Part shown: one piece after another, positions 44,908-53,745 of the stretch
Layout of the letters: each line of letters starts with the position of its first letter
Position numbering within the stretch: position 1 is the first letter of the stretch
DNA from: Nostoc mirabile CHAB5784
GTDB taxonomy: Bacteria; Cyanobacteriota; Cyanobacteriia; Cyanobacteriales; Nostocaceae
Direction: 5' to 3'
DNA: 64,000 nt
Assembly: GCF_020829645.1 (NCBI RefSeq)
Contig: NZ_JAIVFS010000002.1
Location: 124,001-188,000, forward strand
Translations under genes and position numbers: made by a program
The notes under the pieces: model-generated
Seen by the model: only the letters and a program-made list of their open reading frames with translations
Told to the model about the DNA's origin: nothing
Databases searched by the model: none

Positions 44908-45474
44908 TTAAGTTAATTGTCTGGTAGTTAAGGCTGTAGCGATCGCCCAGCCATCCACCAATAGTAACAGCAGTGTGAATACTAGTAAAATCAAGTACAT
45001 CCACGGCTGCGCTAAAGGGCGAACATCTGTGGTATCAATGCCCGTCTTTGCTTGGACAATTTGCACGAAACGGGCAAATCCAGCTACACGCATTGGTAGT
45101 AAATAAGCCTTCCCATCCTGGCTGAGAAAGTAATAAACTAGCCCTCCTTGACCAGTGGTGCGGGGTTTTAACTCTTTCACCTCTGACCAAGGTAAAAACC
45201 AGCCTTTACGAAAAAAGCTAGGCACCCAACCGGGGTAAGTAACTTGAATTCCCTGGTCATCTACTGTTACTCGTTCAGTCAACACTGCATATAGGGCGAC
45301 TAAGCCGATGCTAATCCCTATCCACAATAATACTGGTGATACGGGTGCAGCTGTCACCTGCGCTAAGAAAGGTAATGGAACTGTGAGTGCTATGTAAAGA
45401 CTCAACAGGGTAATCCGAATTAACGGAGATAGGCGAAATATAGAAGCTGAGGTATTGGCTGAGTTTGCTGTCAC
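44908..45474 (-). CDS. Conserved membrane protein with PH-like central domain
   Basis: The 188-residue protein has two N-terminal membrane helices (about 20-65), a beta-rich central part (VTVDDQGIQVTYPGWVPSFFRKGWFLPWSEVKELKPR), and a C-terminal helix (WMYLILLVFTLLLLLVDGWAI). The pattern of hydrophobic hairpin plus WxEVxxL resembles bacterial PH-like membrane proteins. Function unknown. It is upstream of the ABC ATPase on the same strand. Confidence 0.75.
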   Translation of the reverse strand: MTANSANTSASIFRLSPLIRITLLSLYIALTVPLPFLAQVTAAPVSPVLLWIGISIGLVALYAVLTERVTVDDQGIQVTYPGWVPSFFRKGWFLPWSEVKELKPRTTGQGGLVYYFLSQDGKAYLLPMRVAGFARFVQIVQAKTGIDTTDVRPLAQPWMYLILLVFTLLLLLVDGWAIATALTTRQLT

Positions 45475-45565
45475 GGCTCAATCATAAATTATTGGCTTTA
45501 AGTTCATACTAACTGGGAATTTGGACAGCATTCGGGCAAAAAACGACGAAGACCTATTGATGCTT

Positions 45566-46381
45566 TCATTTTCTCCATGCTATTAAAGCTTCGAGAAGAA
45601 TACTTTCTTGAAATTTCCCAGATGGTTCGATTGCAAGTAGAGTGTTTTCCAAATCTTTCTCAAAGGCAGCTACTCGTTCTCCCAACAATGGTAATGAACA
45701 AAATGAGGTGGAATAAAGATGTCCTTTGATTGTTTCAATATTCCATTGCCGCTCAAATTCGTAGTTGTACACCTCTACTCTTGAGAAAGGAGAACGCGCA
45801 AGAACAATTTCGTGCTTCTCTTGAGGTTCTACGTAGATTGAGTCACCGGCCCGACGTGCTTCGCCTAGCCATCGCTGCACAACAGCTTTCACCTGCTTAT
45901 GCCAATCCACTTTATTTGAGCTGACATCACTCAACCTAGTCCAAATGCTGCCATCGCCAACAATAACAATTCCTCCAGTTGGAGTAATTATCTCATCCAA
46001 AGTTTGCAGAGTAGGATCTCGATCCATCCAGTGGAATGATCTACCCATTGTTACTAATTTGAATTCGCCTAACTCGGCTTTTAGGTCGTTTAACTTCTCG
46101 GAACTGATTTCAAACCAAATTACATTATTCACGTTGGCTATTTTGGCTTGAATTTGAGCCTCTGCAAGCATTTCCGGTTCTTGATCTATAGCAACAACTT
46201 CTTGAAAGTGCCTGGCGAGTGGAAACATCAACTGTCCTGTACCACATCCCAAGTCAAGTAAGCGTCCTGCACCATCCAATTGAAACTTTTCTATTACGTC
46301 AGCAAAAAAAAACTCAGGGTATCCGGGTCGATATCGTGCATAATACCAAGCTGTACCCTTAAAGCTACGTGTAATACTCAT
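45566..46381 (-). CDS. Class I SAM-dependent methyltransferase
   Basis: The 271-residue protein has the methyltransferase motif I RLLDLGCGTGQL, acidic loop VVAIDQEPEML, and FKLVTMGRSFHWMDRD, common in Methyltransf_11-type enzymes. ATG 46381 (MSITRSFKGTAWYYARYRPG) is preferred, with GGGAG upstream; a TTG at 46396 is an alternative. Substrate unknown. The DUF4079 gene lies 40 bp upstream on the same strand. Confidence 0.85.
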   Translation of the reverse strand: MSITRSFKGTAWYYARYRPGYPEFFFADVIEKFQLDGAGRLLDLGCGTGQLMFPLARHFQEVVAIDQEPEMLAEAQIQAKIANVNNVIWFEISSEKLNDLKAELGEFKLVTMGRSFHWMDRDPTLQTLDEIITPTGGIVIVGDGSIWTRLSDVSSNKVDWHKQVKAVVQRWLGEARRAGDSIYVEPQEKHEIVLARSPFSRVEVYNYEFERQWNIETIKGHLYSTSFCSLPLLGERVAAFEKDLENTLLAIEPSGKFQESILLEALIAWRK

Positions 46382-46422
46382 TTGAGGTACTCCCAAAACA
46401 AAATCTCAAATTTCACATAGGT

Positions 46423-46884
46423 TCAAGGTAAATATTTTTGCACTACAATCCAACCAGTAAGGGATACCCAGGCAAATCCTATAAATAAAATAATATTTAC
46501 GCCGATGTGTAAAGTTCTAGCCCAAGGTCTTCTAACACTAATTTGTCTGGCACTGAAAGCTGATAGTAAAACCAATGCTACCACTATCAATCCAACAACC
46601 AAATGTGATGAGTGTCCTAAAGAACCAAAGTGTCCTAAAGTGCCAACAATGCCGATCGCTAGCAGTAGTAGCACTAAACTTACCATGCTGATGCCCATTG
46701 TATAGTGGAGCGATCGCACACTTTTATTTCCGCCCAGAAATGGGGTAATAAAAGGGAATTGCTGCGAAGTTCTCGCCCGAAACATCCAAACGCCGGTGAC
46801 TGCTAACATCAGATATGCCAGCAGGGACAACCCCATTGACCAGGCGGCTATTTTCCACAACCAAAGAAATGAAGGCAGATTCAT
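46423..46884 (-). CDS. DUF4079-family membrane protein
   Basis: The 153-residue protein has about four hydrophobic helices (LWKIAAWSMGLSLLAYLMLAV; VRSLHYTMGISMVSLVLLLL; HSSHLVVGLIVVALVLLSA; RTLHIGVNIILFIGFAWVSL) with conserved His residues in the helices, the pattern of DUF4079, a family related to cytochrome b561-like folds. Heme binding is possible but unproven. Confidence 0.8.
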   Translation of the reverse strand: MNLPSFLWLWKIAAWSMGLSLLAYLMLAVTGVWMFRARTSQQFPFITPFLGGNKSVRSLHYTMGISMVSLVLLLLAIGIVGTLGHFGSLGHSSHLVVGLIVVALVLLSAFSARQISVRRPWARTLHIGVNIILFIGFAWVSLTGWIVVQKYLP

Positions 46885-47244
46885 AAGATTGATTGTAAAT
46901 GAGATGGGGGAGCAGGGGAAGCAGAGGGAGCAGTTCTTGAGCAGGGGAAGTAAGAGAAGAATAACTATTAATTATTGACCAATGCCCCATGCCCCATGCC
47001 CTTCAGGAGTGCCCAGTACTGTTAGCGGTAGTGGGGCGTTTAGCCCGTGCCCAGTACTGAGTGGGGAATCTCACTTATTTACTCCCAAAAGAGGAACTGT
47101 TTTGCCCTATGCCCCATGCCCAATACTTCGGTTTACCTCGGCTTCGCTCGGCACGAGTCGCTCAATACAAGTGCCCAATGCCCAATAAATAATAAACAAA
47201 AAAGGCTGCTAAATTAGCAACCCTTAAATTTAGTAAATTTTTTT
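46885..47244. other. Intergenic region with CCCATGCCC-type repeats
   Basis: Multiple CCCATGCCCC, GCCCAGTACTG and GGGGCAGAGGG-like short repeats fill this gap. Apart from the terminator at 47198-47222 no feature is seen. Confidence 0.45.
47198..47222 (-). terminator. Intrinsic terminator of the DUF1830 gene
   Basis: On the minus strand GGTTGCTAA/TTTAGCAGCC forms a stem followed by a T6 run, 22 bp beyond the stop. Confidence 0.8.
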
Positions 47245-47640
47245 TTAATCAACCGATGCTAAACCAACGATTTGTAAGGGTTTTGTAGTATCTCCGATCT
47301 TTGTATTAATTTGCTGCACCATTGGTTTGATATTAAAAGGGTCTTTTCCATCTGATGAGTCTGTATCAAACTCATCAGTGCTGGGTTCTTCGAGCATCAG
47401 GCGATCGCACGGAATTTTATCGGATAAAATTGCACTTGCCATCATCCCTGTATGAATCTCCAATTGACCTTTTCGCGGAGCTTCAAACACTAAACGTTGT
47501 CCAGGAAAAATAACCCTTTCAAAGTACCAGTTGGGAATATTGGAGATGCGAGCTACCTGTATTTTGCTCGTGGCATTAATGTAGCAGCAGAGAATTTTTC
47601 CCGATTGCTCAGGTGGTAGAGGATCTAATATTTGAGCCAT
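47245..47640 (-). CDS. DUF1830-family protein
   Basis: The 131-residue protein has the DUF1830 core ILCCYINATSKIQVARISNIPNWYFERVIFPGQRLVFEA and LEIHTG, followed by an acidic, Asp/Ser-rich segment and a short end. The family is restricted largely to cyanobacteria and of unknown function. The terminator immediately downstream suggests a single-gene unit. Confidence 0.85.
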   Translation of the reverse strand: MAQILDPLPPEQSGKILCCYINATSKIQVARISNIPNWYFERVIFPGQRLVFEAPRKGQLEIHTGMMASAILSDKIPCDRLMLEEPSTDEFDTDSSDGKDPFNIKPMVQQINTKIGDTTKPLQIVGLASVD

Positions 47641-48224
47641 AACTGCTGAGGAGCTTTACGCCACAATTTTACATTACACTAGCCAAGCCTAGCATTGCCT
47701 GATCCCCAGTTGCTGTAGCTCCGACTACCAACTGAACTTTTATAGATTATTTTTACCTTAAGATATATCGCAGGTTATAAAAATTTTGTAAATATTTATG
47801 CTTTGTCTGAAATTTTACACTATAAGAACATCGTTGAGTTTTTAATCTCTGGCAAAAAAGCTTTAACTTCTTTAGGGCAGATAACTCTAGGGTAGGTATA
47901 GCGAAGATCCCCTTAGCTTGAGCCTAGTTCCAGAATGTATTTTTGTGTTTCATCTATCCCAAGCTTTTAATCCTGGGATCATCGCTTAATCAATGAACTC
48001 GATGTTATCGTAAAGCTATATGAAAAATGTCTTCATAAAGCCTCTCTTGATGCCATGCGTTTGCTATGGAAAGCAATTTTATTGATTCCTACATCTGTGA
48101 ACAAAAGTTTCACACATATCAATAATTTGCTTCCATGTCAAGCAATATTGTCAAAAATTAAGAACCAAAACAAAAACACGCTTTAAAACTGGAATTTATC
48201 TCGCTTTCCCCAAAGATTGGCAAG
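47641..48224. other. Intergenic region between DUF1830 and radical SAM genes
   Basis: AT-rich DNA with divergent promoters expected. I see no repeat family from elsewhere in the window and no RNA gene. Confidence 0.4.
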
Positions 48225-49814
48225 ATGGAAGTCAAAACACCCATGATGGAAAATCGAATTCTTTACGTTCGCCTTCCTTGTAACCCTATCTTTCCCATTG
48301 GGGTTGTCTACCTGAGCGATCACGTCCACAAACAGTTCCCTAATATTGAACAGCGCATTTTTGATTTGGGAACAGTACCACCTTTAGACTACAGTTCTGC
48401 TCTGGATCGCTGTATCGATGAATTTAAACCGACACTGCTAGTATTTTCTTGGCGGGATATTCAAATCTATGCCCCAGTTGGCGGGCGTGGTGGTAACCCA
48501 CTGCAAAACGCTTTTGAATTTTACTACGCCAAAAATCCTCTATTGAAACTACGCGGCGGATTGGGCGGTTTGCGAATCTTCATCGCTTACTATGTAGAGT
48601 TGTGGCAAAATCAGGGCTTAATCAAACGCGGTTTAAAGCGTGCCCAAAAATATAATTCTAATGCCCGTGTAGTTGTAGGTGGTGGTGCAGTTAGTGTCTT
48701 TTACGAACAGTTAGGTAAAAGCTTACCTCAAGGGACAATTATTTCTGTGGGTGAAGGGGAAACCCTGCTGGAAAAACTTTTAAGTGGCAGAGATTTTCGA
48801 GATGAACGCTGTTACGTTGCAAGAGAAACTCAACCACGGAAACGGCTGATTCACGAACAACCCACTCCACTAGAAAAAACAGCTTGTAACTACGACTATA
48901 TCGAAAGCATTTGGCCGGAATTTAACTATTACCTGCAAGAGCAAGATTTTTATATAGGTGTACAAACTAAACGTGGTTGTCCTCACAACTGCTGCTATTG
49001 CGTCTATACTGTCGTCGAAGGGAAACAAGTCCGCATTAACCCAGCAGATGAAGTAGTTGCTGAGATGCGCCAATTATATAATCGCGGCATTCGCAACTTC
49101 TGGTTTACCGATGCCCAATTCATCCCAGCTAGAAAATTTATCGACGATGCCATAGAACTCTTGCAAAAAATCGTCGATTCTGGTATGACAGATATCCACT
49201 GGGCAGCATATATCAGAGCCGACAATTTGACACCAGAGTTGTGCGAGTTGATGGCGAAAACCGGGATGAACTATTTTGAAATCGGGATTACCAGTGGTTC
49301 TCAAGAACTCGTGCGGAAAATGCGGATGGGGTACAACCTGCGAACCGTTTTGCAAAACTGCCGCGATTTAAAAGCAGCTGGTTTCAACGATTTAGTTTCC
49401 GTCAACTACTCCTTTAACGTTATTGACGAACGTCCCGAAACCATCCGCCAAACCATCGCCTACCACCGGGAACTAGAACGGATTTTTGGTGCTGATAAAG
49501 TCGAACCTGCCATTTTCTTTATTGGGCTGCAACCCCATACCCATTTAGAAGAATACGCGTTCAAAGAAGGCATCCTCAAACCAGGGTATGATCCAATGAG
49601 CTTGATGCCGTGGACAGCCAAAAAGCTTCTCTGGAATCCCGAACCTCTTGGTTCATTCTTTGGAGAAGTCTGCTTGCAAGCTTGGCAACAAAACCCTAAC
49701 GATTTCGGACGCGAAGTCATGAAAATTTTAGAAGAAAAGCTGGGTTGTGCCGACTTAGAAGCAGCACTTTCTGCACCAATAGAAAGAAAAGACAAACAGT
49801 TAGCAGCTGTTTGA
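48225..49814 (+). CDS. B12-binding-like radical SAM protein
   Basis: The 529-residue protein has an N-terminal cobalamin-binding-like region (ILYVRLPCNPIFPIGVVYLSDHV; VVVGGGAVSVFYEQ; ISVGEGE) and a radical SAM core with CxxxCxxC in RGCPHNCCYCVY at about 252-259. TDAQFIPARKFIDDAIELL and GITSGSQELVRKMRMGY follow, typical of BchE/methylthiotransferase-like RSAM enzymes. It uses a [4Fe-4S] cluster and SAM for a radical reaction; the substrate is not evident. A start at codon 8 (MENRILYV) is also possible. Monocistronic. Confidence 0.87.
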   Translation: MEVKTPMMENRILYVRLPCNPIFPIGVVYLSDHVHKQFPNIEQRIFDLGTVPPLDYSSALDRCIDEFKPTLLVFSWRDIQIYAPVGGRGGNPLQNAFEFYYAKNPLLKLRGGLGGLRIFIAYYVELWQNQGLIKRGLKRAQKYNSNARVVVGGGAVSVFYEQLGKSLPQGTIISVGEGETLLEKLLSGRDFRDERCYVARETQPRKRLIHEQPTPLEKTACNYDYIESIWPEFNYYLQEQDFYIGVQTKRGCPHNCCYCVYTVVEGKQVRINPADEVVAEMRQLYNRGIRNFWFTDAQFIPARKFIDDAIELLQKIVDSGMTDIHWAAYIRADNLTPELCELMAKTGMNYFEIGITSGSQELVRKMRMGYNLRTVLQNCRDLKAAGFNDLVSVNYSFNVIDERPETIRQTIAYHRELERIFGADKVEPAIFFIGLQPHTHLEEYAFKEGILKPGYDPMSLMPWTAKKLLWNPEPLGSFFGEVCLQAWQQNPNDFGREVMKILEEKLGCADLEAALSAPIERKDKQLAAV

Positions 49815-49911
49815 TAAAATTCCCAGAATCAGACAAGAGCAAATTTCATTTCCTTGTCTCTCGCCTGCTACCCTACCTACTCCCCCTCTGCGGTTATTTT
49901 CACCCAATCCC

Positions 49912-51300
49912 ATGTTAGAAGGTTCAATCCTACAAAAGCTAGAATCAGCCCATCGCCACACCACCAGGCCAATTCGATTTGGTGTTTACTACAAAAATAC
50001 CTTAGTTGCCCTGTGCCATGCTCTTGAAGACCATATCTTAACCGACGACGGTACACCCCTAGTAATCACAGCCTTCCAACAGGGGAAATGGTATCTACAA
50101 GAAGCTCAACGATATGCAGATATCGCCCAGCGCAGTCGCCAAATTGCCATTATGGCTGCTGCTGAATCTGGCTTTGCTGAACATCCTACCAGCCAGCTAT
50201 CCAATGTAGACTTAGTGGCATTAGATTCAGTCGATCCAGTAGCTCAGGAGTGGCACTTAATTATTTTATCGCCTAAATACACAGCAATGGTAATTTGTCA
50301 AGAGTTATCAGAGGCTGATTATGGCAGCATTGGAGTACCGACATCAGACTTAGAGCGTAAATTCTATGGCTTGTGGACATTTGAGCCAGAGTTAGTGCAA
50401 GATACAGCAGAAATAGCGATCGCTCACATCAGAAAATACAACCCAGAACTGGCACAAAAGCTCACAGCCGATAAACAGCAAATTGTACCGTCAATGGACA
50501 GATCCCAAAATTTAGGTGCAGTTGTTTCCCGTGTAGTAGATTACCTCCAGACTGGGCAAGATAATTTATCCATCCCCACAGCGCTTGGTCAACAAACCCT
50601 AGATCGCAACTTGGTTTCTAACGAAATCCAAGCCTTTTTGCGAATGGCGCAACTGATGGATATGGCAGATGTCAACAATCCAATGGCAGCTGCGGAAGTC
50701 GTAGTTCTTGCTGAAGCGATCGGCCAGCTTTTGGATCTTCCCGCATGGCAGATTAAGAGATTGCGCTTGGCGGCTTTGTTACATCGCATAGATCCATTAC
50801 AAAATACAGAAAGTGTCCTGAATTCTGGTAGTATACCGACACGCTACCAAGAAGATGCACCCAGTTGTCCTTTAATACCAGGGGCGCAAGTATTGCGAAC
50901 AATGCCACGACTGCGAGCCGTTGCCCAAATTATCACTCACCAAACCGAGTGGTGGAATGGCGCAGGGGAACCAGCAGGTTTAGCTGGAGATGAAATTCCC
51001 CTAGAGTCGAGAATTTTAGCATTATTGGCAGACTTTCAGTGGCGAGTCAATCAGCAAAAATCCTCAAATCAAAGTCGAGAACAGATATTTACTCAAGCTT
51101 TAGATAAGTGCAGACAGCAACAATCTACCCGCTTTGACCCTAAACTTGTAGATACCTTAGCTTTGTTAGTTATGGGTTTACAACAGGGACTTGACTTACC
51201 CGTGATGACACCCAAAGTTAGCGCCGGTATCTGGATACTTGATTCCCAATGGGATAGCCAAAGCAAGATAAGTGAGCAGATTGGTAGTTACTTTACATGA
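49912..51300 (+). CDS. DICT sensory domain plus degenerate HD-GYP domain
   Basis: Residues about 20-190 fit a DICT domain (TTRPIRFGVYYKNTLVALCHALED; GTPLVITAFQQGKWYLQEAQRYADIA; DLERKFYGLWTF). Residues about 240-440 align with HD-GYP proteins, but catalytic residues are missing: LLHRID replaces the HD, ITHQTEWWNGAGEPAGL replaces HHExxDGxGYP, and LESRILALLADF remains. It is thus likely a binding rather than hydrolysing protein in c-di-GMP or light signalling. Its stop overlaps the next start (ATGA), so the pentapeptide protein is coupled. Confidence 0.82.
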   Translation: MLEGSILQKLESAHRHTTRPIRFGVYYKNTLVALCHALEDHILTDDGTPLVITAFQQGKWYLQEAQRYADIAQRSRQIAIMAAAESGFAEHPTSQLSNVDLVALDSVDPVAQEWHLIILSPKYTAMVICQELSEADYGSIGVPTSDLERKFYGLWTFEPELVQDTAEIAIAHIRKYNPELAQKLTADKQQIVPSMDRSQNLGAVVSRVVDYLQTGQDNLSIPTALGQQTLDRNLVSNEIQAFLRMAQLMDMADVNNPMAAAEVVVLAEAIGQLLDLPAWQIKRLRLAALLHRIDPLQNTESVLNSGSIPTRYQEDAPSCPLIPGAQVLRTMPRLRAVAQIITHQTEWWNGAGEPAGLAGDEIPLESRILALLADFQWRVNQQKSSNQSREQIFTQALDKCRQQQSTRFDPKLVDTLALLVMGLQQGLDLPVMTPKVSAGIWILDSQWDSQSKISEQIGSYFT

Positions 51301-51935
51301 ATATTGAAGCCATTAAATTAGGAAAACTCAAACAACTTCCAGGGGCAAATTTAGAAGACGAGGAACTCTCCCGACTGGATTTAAGCCGAATTAATCTTGC
51401 TGGTGCTACCCTTGTCGGCACTAATTTTGCTGGTTCTAAACTCGAAGGTGGGCATTTGGAGGGGGCAAATTTGATGGGAGCAAACCTCCAAGAAACTGAC
51501 TTGCGGGCGAACCTGATGGGAGCAAACCTGATGCAAGCAGATTTAACGGGTGCTGACTTGCGGGGTAGTAATTTGCGTGGCACTAACTTGATGGGAGCCA
51601 GACTCAGTGATGTGTCATTAGTGGGTGCTTTCTTGAGTGGTGCCAATTTGATGAATGTGAACTTGCAAGGCGTTGACTTGCGGGGTGCTGACTTGCGCGG
51701 TGCAAACCTGACAGGGGCAAATCTCAAAGGTGCAGACTTGAGTCGCACCGATTTGCAAGGGACGTTGTTGAGTGAAGCAAATCTGGAAGAAGCCGACTTG
51801 CGGGGCGCAAATTTGGCGGGGGCAAATTTGACGGGAGCGAATTTACTCTGTGCAGAGTTAGAAGGTGCAAATTTGAGCGGCGTTAATTTGGATAAAGCCT
51901 GTGTGGTGGGTACAGTTGTGGAGGCTGCGTTTTGA
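51297..51935 (+). CDS. Pentapeptide-repeat protein
   Basis: The 212-residue protein consists of about 30 A(D/N)LxG-type pentapeptides forming a right-handed quadrilateral beta-helix, with a short N-terminal cap (MNIEAIKLGKLKQLPGANLEDEE). Function is unknown for most cyanobacterial members. Translational coupling to the DICT/HD-GYP-like gene (4-bp overlap) suggests that the two proteins act together. Confidence 0.93.
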   Translation: MNIEAIKLGKLKQLPGANLEDEELSRLDLSRINLAGATLVGTNFAGSKLEGGHLEGANLMGANLQETDLRANLMGANLMQADLTGADLRGSNLRGTNLMGARLSDVSLVGAFLSGANLMNVNLQGVDLRGADLRGANLTGANLKGADLSRTDLQGTLLSEANLEEADLRGANLAGANLTGANLLCAELEGANLSGVNLDKACVVGTVVEAAF

Positions 51936-51996
51936 ATAGTGGTTAATTTATACAAACTGCGATGAATAATATACTAGACCACCCCAATGTATGCCC

Positions 51997-52533
51997 TCAA
52001 AGTAGCCAATTTTCTACACTTAGACCAGGTACGCGCTCAAATTCGCGGACATTTGCTGTAACAAGCGTCAGGTTAAGGGCTAGGGTATGGGCAGCAATCA
52101 GTAAGTCATATCATGTCCGTATAATTAGTTATGATTTCCACAGTCATTGCACCCCACCCCTTAATCCCCTCCCCGCAAGCGGGGAGGGGATTAAGGGGTG
52201 GGGTTCTTCGGGTTTAATAAGTAATCAAGCGGACATGATATCATTGGGGCCGATGGGTCTTCTTGTTTGCTCTAGGTGTGTACGAATTACCCCATAGTGC
52301 TGATCTACAGGCGATAGCGACAAAATAGGTAACACTTCAAGAATGCTTTCTAGTTGCTGAAGAAGACGGAGAGAGCCGCTTTTAGCTGCACCAAATCGCA
52401 GTTCGCACACCACAATAATGTTGGTACAAATGCAGTTTTCCTCTACGGCTGCGAGTCGCTGAAACACCAAACCTTGAGGATGCCTTACCAAATCTGAAAT
52501 GATGTTGGTGTCTAGCAGGTATTGATTGGTCAT
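51997..52533 (-). pseudogene. vapC: vapC-type PIN toxin gene split by a MITE
   Basis: The first part encodes a PIN domain (MTNQYLLDTNIISDLVRHP; VVCELRFGAAKSGS) up to RRPIGPND. There a 132-bp MITE (52109-52240) adds IMSA and a stop. Beyond the MITE the original frame continues as LLIAAHTLALNLTLVTANVREFERVPGL to TGA 51997. Removing the MITE and the 3-bp duplication TCA gives a 133-residue frame, the normal VapC length. The current product is 102 residues and lacks the last catalytic acidic region (ANVREFERVPG), so it should be inactive. Confidence 0.93.
52109..52240. mobile_element. 132-bp MITE inside vapC
   Basis: The perfect 11-bp ends are TATCATGTCCG (52109-52119) and CGGACATGATA (52230-52240). 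The flanking duplication is TCA (52106-52108 and 52241-52243). The interior is a long hairpin CCCCACCCCTTAATCCCC...GGGGTGGGGT around CGCAAGCG. No ORF. Its ends do not match the hicA MITE. Confidence 0.92.
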
Positions 52534-52542
52534 TGGGCAGGA

Positions 52543-52785
52543 TTAAAGCACAATTTCATCGAGTGACAGTAACCCTTCATCTATGTTAGGAAAATTTTCT
52601 GTAATATCTTCTAAAGTGGCAAGCAATGAAAGTAGAGAATCGGAAGAAATGGGTTCGATAATTAATCGATTACCTTCTTTGCGTAACAAAACTTCTGTGC
52701 TAGATAGAGCAAATTCATCAGGAATGGTTAGGACTTGATGTTGCCCATCCCGTAAGAGGTAAACATGGCATGAGTTTGGCATCAA
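52543..52785 (-). CDS. vapB: VapB-type antitoxin (AbrB-like)
   Basis: The 80-residue protein has a swapped-hairpin AbrB-like N-terminus (HVYLLRDGQHQVLTIPDEFALSSTEVLLRKEGNRLIIEPIS) and a C-terminal toxin-binding tail (LLATLEDITENFPNIDEGL). It precedes vapC by 9 bp on the same strand and is intact. VapB would bind VapC and repress its own promoter. Confidence 0.85.
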   Translation of the reverse strand: MMPNSCHVYLLRDGQHQVLTIPDEFALSSTEVLLRKEGNRLIIEPISSDSLLSLLATLEDITENFPNIDEGLLSLDEIVL

Positions 52786-52947
52786 GCAATCTCCTTAAAA
52801 TTATAATTATTTCGCCGCAGTGTGTTGCTTTACAATATCATGTCAATTACTTAAGATTTTACTATCTGTTAGTGCTTGCAGTTTAAGCAGGTGAAAATTT
52901 GTGAGCTGAACTGTACCTAGTCGCAGTCCGTATTAACGAATCAAAGT

Positions 52948-53148
52948 ATGAGCGACGAAAGCCAATCAAACAACTCAGATGAAAAAGAGTTTGACCCGGT
53001 AACAGATTCAAGGGATTGGTCGGCAGCAGAAACAGAGTTAGCTTGTTTTGCGCTTGCCAGAAGCAAGGGTAAACGCTTGGTTAAAATCATCAATACCAAA
53101 AAACCACCTATGCCGATTATTTGTATTTTTGAGGACTACCCAGAATGA
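52948..53148 (+). CDS. Small hypothetical protein, first of an overlapping pair
   Basis: The 66-residue soluble protein (MSDESQSNNSDEKEFDPVTD, ACFALARSKGKRLVKIINTKK, PICIFEDYPE) is of no recognised family. Its stop overlaps the next start by ATGA. Upstream at about 52884 is AAGCAGGTGAAAATTTGTGA, repeated exactly before the gene at 53512. The overlapping arrangement supports a real two-gene unit. Confidence 0.5.
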   Translation: MSDESQSNNSDEKEFDPVTDSRDWSAAETELACFALARSKGKRLVKIINTKKPPMPIICIFEDYPE

Positions 53149-53387
53149 CACCCGTCGCCGCACAAGTCTCAATTACTGCAATTATTCCCATGTTGACCGC
53201 GATCGCAAATCGGCAATGGGAACAGTTCAAAGAACTGGAGGCAAATTTTGTATCCCAGTATGGAGTAGAGGTATGGCAAGAGGTTTTTAATTTCCGTCTC
53301 AAGCCAGCACTGGATAAAGATTCTGACAGATGGCTACTGATTCAGTGGTGTGGTGAAGGAATTATTTCAGTCAAAAATGTGGCGTAG
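53145..53387 (+). CDS. Small hypothetical protein, second of an overlapping pair
   Basis: The 80-residue protein begins MTPVAAQVSITAIIPMLTAIA and contains NRQWEQFKELEANFVSQYGVEVWQEVF and WLLIQWCGEGIISVKNVA. I do not recognise it. The 4-bp overlap with the preceding gene, and a HIP1-type GCGATCGC inside the frame, suggest a resident cyanobacterial gene. Confidence 0.52.
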   Translation: MTPVAAQVSITAIIPMLTAIANRQWEQFKELEANFVSQYGVEVWQEVFNFRLKPALDKDSDRWLLIQWCGEGIISVKNVA

Positions 53388-53424
53388 GGTGCGATCGCGC
53401 AAGGTGAATTATGGCGATCGTTTT

Positions 53425-53465
53425 TATTCCAATCCGAAGGTCACTGCTTCGCCGTTTTCCAGTAT
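53425..53465 (-). repeat. Short copy of the gene end found at 53976-54178
   Basis: On the minus strand it reads ILENGEAVTFGLE and stop, matching ILQNGEVVTFG of the remnant at 53976. About 42 bp are shared (ATCCGAAGGTCACTRCTTCG core, R = A/G). Confidence 0.65.
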
Positions 53466-53511
53466 TCTTAGCTATTGTTAAAATTTTTGCAGATGAAGCA
53501 GGTGAAAATTT

Positions 53512-53745
53512 GTGAGTTTACAAGAAATTATCAAACTAGCAAAGCAGCTTTCAACTGTGGACAAAGTACGTTTGATCCAGCAAATTGCTCCTGATATAGA
53601 ACGCGAGTTAATAGATAAAGTCTCTACCCTTCCCCGCCAATCCTTATGGGGACTATGTGCTGATTTAGGAAACGCACCTTCCACAGAGGAAATTGATCTA
53701 GCCCGTAGTGAAGAATGGGCTAGCTTTCCACGGGAGGATATTTGA
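53512..53745 (+). CDS. Antitoxin-like small protein, apparently orphaned
   Basis: The 77-residue protein (GTG start, MSLQEIIKLAKQLSTVDKVRLIQQIAPDIERELI...) has text common in cyanobacterial antitoxins paired with PIN toxins, ending WASFPREDI. An ATG overlaps its stop (TGATG) and opens MLRAVL, which resembles the start of a PIN toxin, but that frame turns to unrelated text after six codons. No intact toxin follows. The AAGCAGGTGAAAATTTGTGA leader also occurs at 52884. Confidence 0.6.
   Translation: MSLQEIIKLAKQLSTVDKVRLIQQIAPDIERELIDKVSTLPRQSLWGLCADLGNAPSTEEIDLARSEEWASFPREDI

Noticed and set aside
51962..52297. 111-codon rightward frame across the vapC MITE
   Set aside because: It is the reverse strand of the broken vapC and the MITE hairpin; composition is not protein-like.
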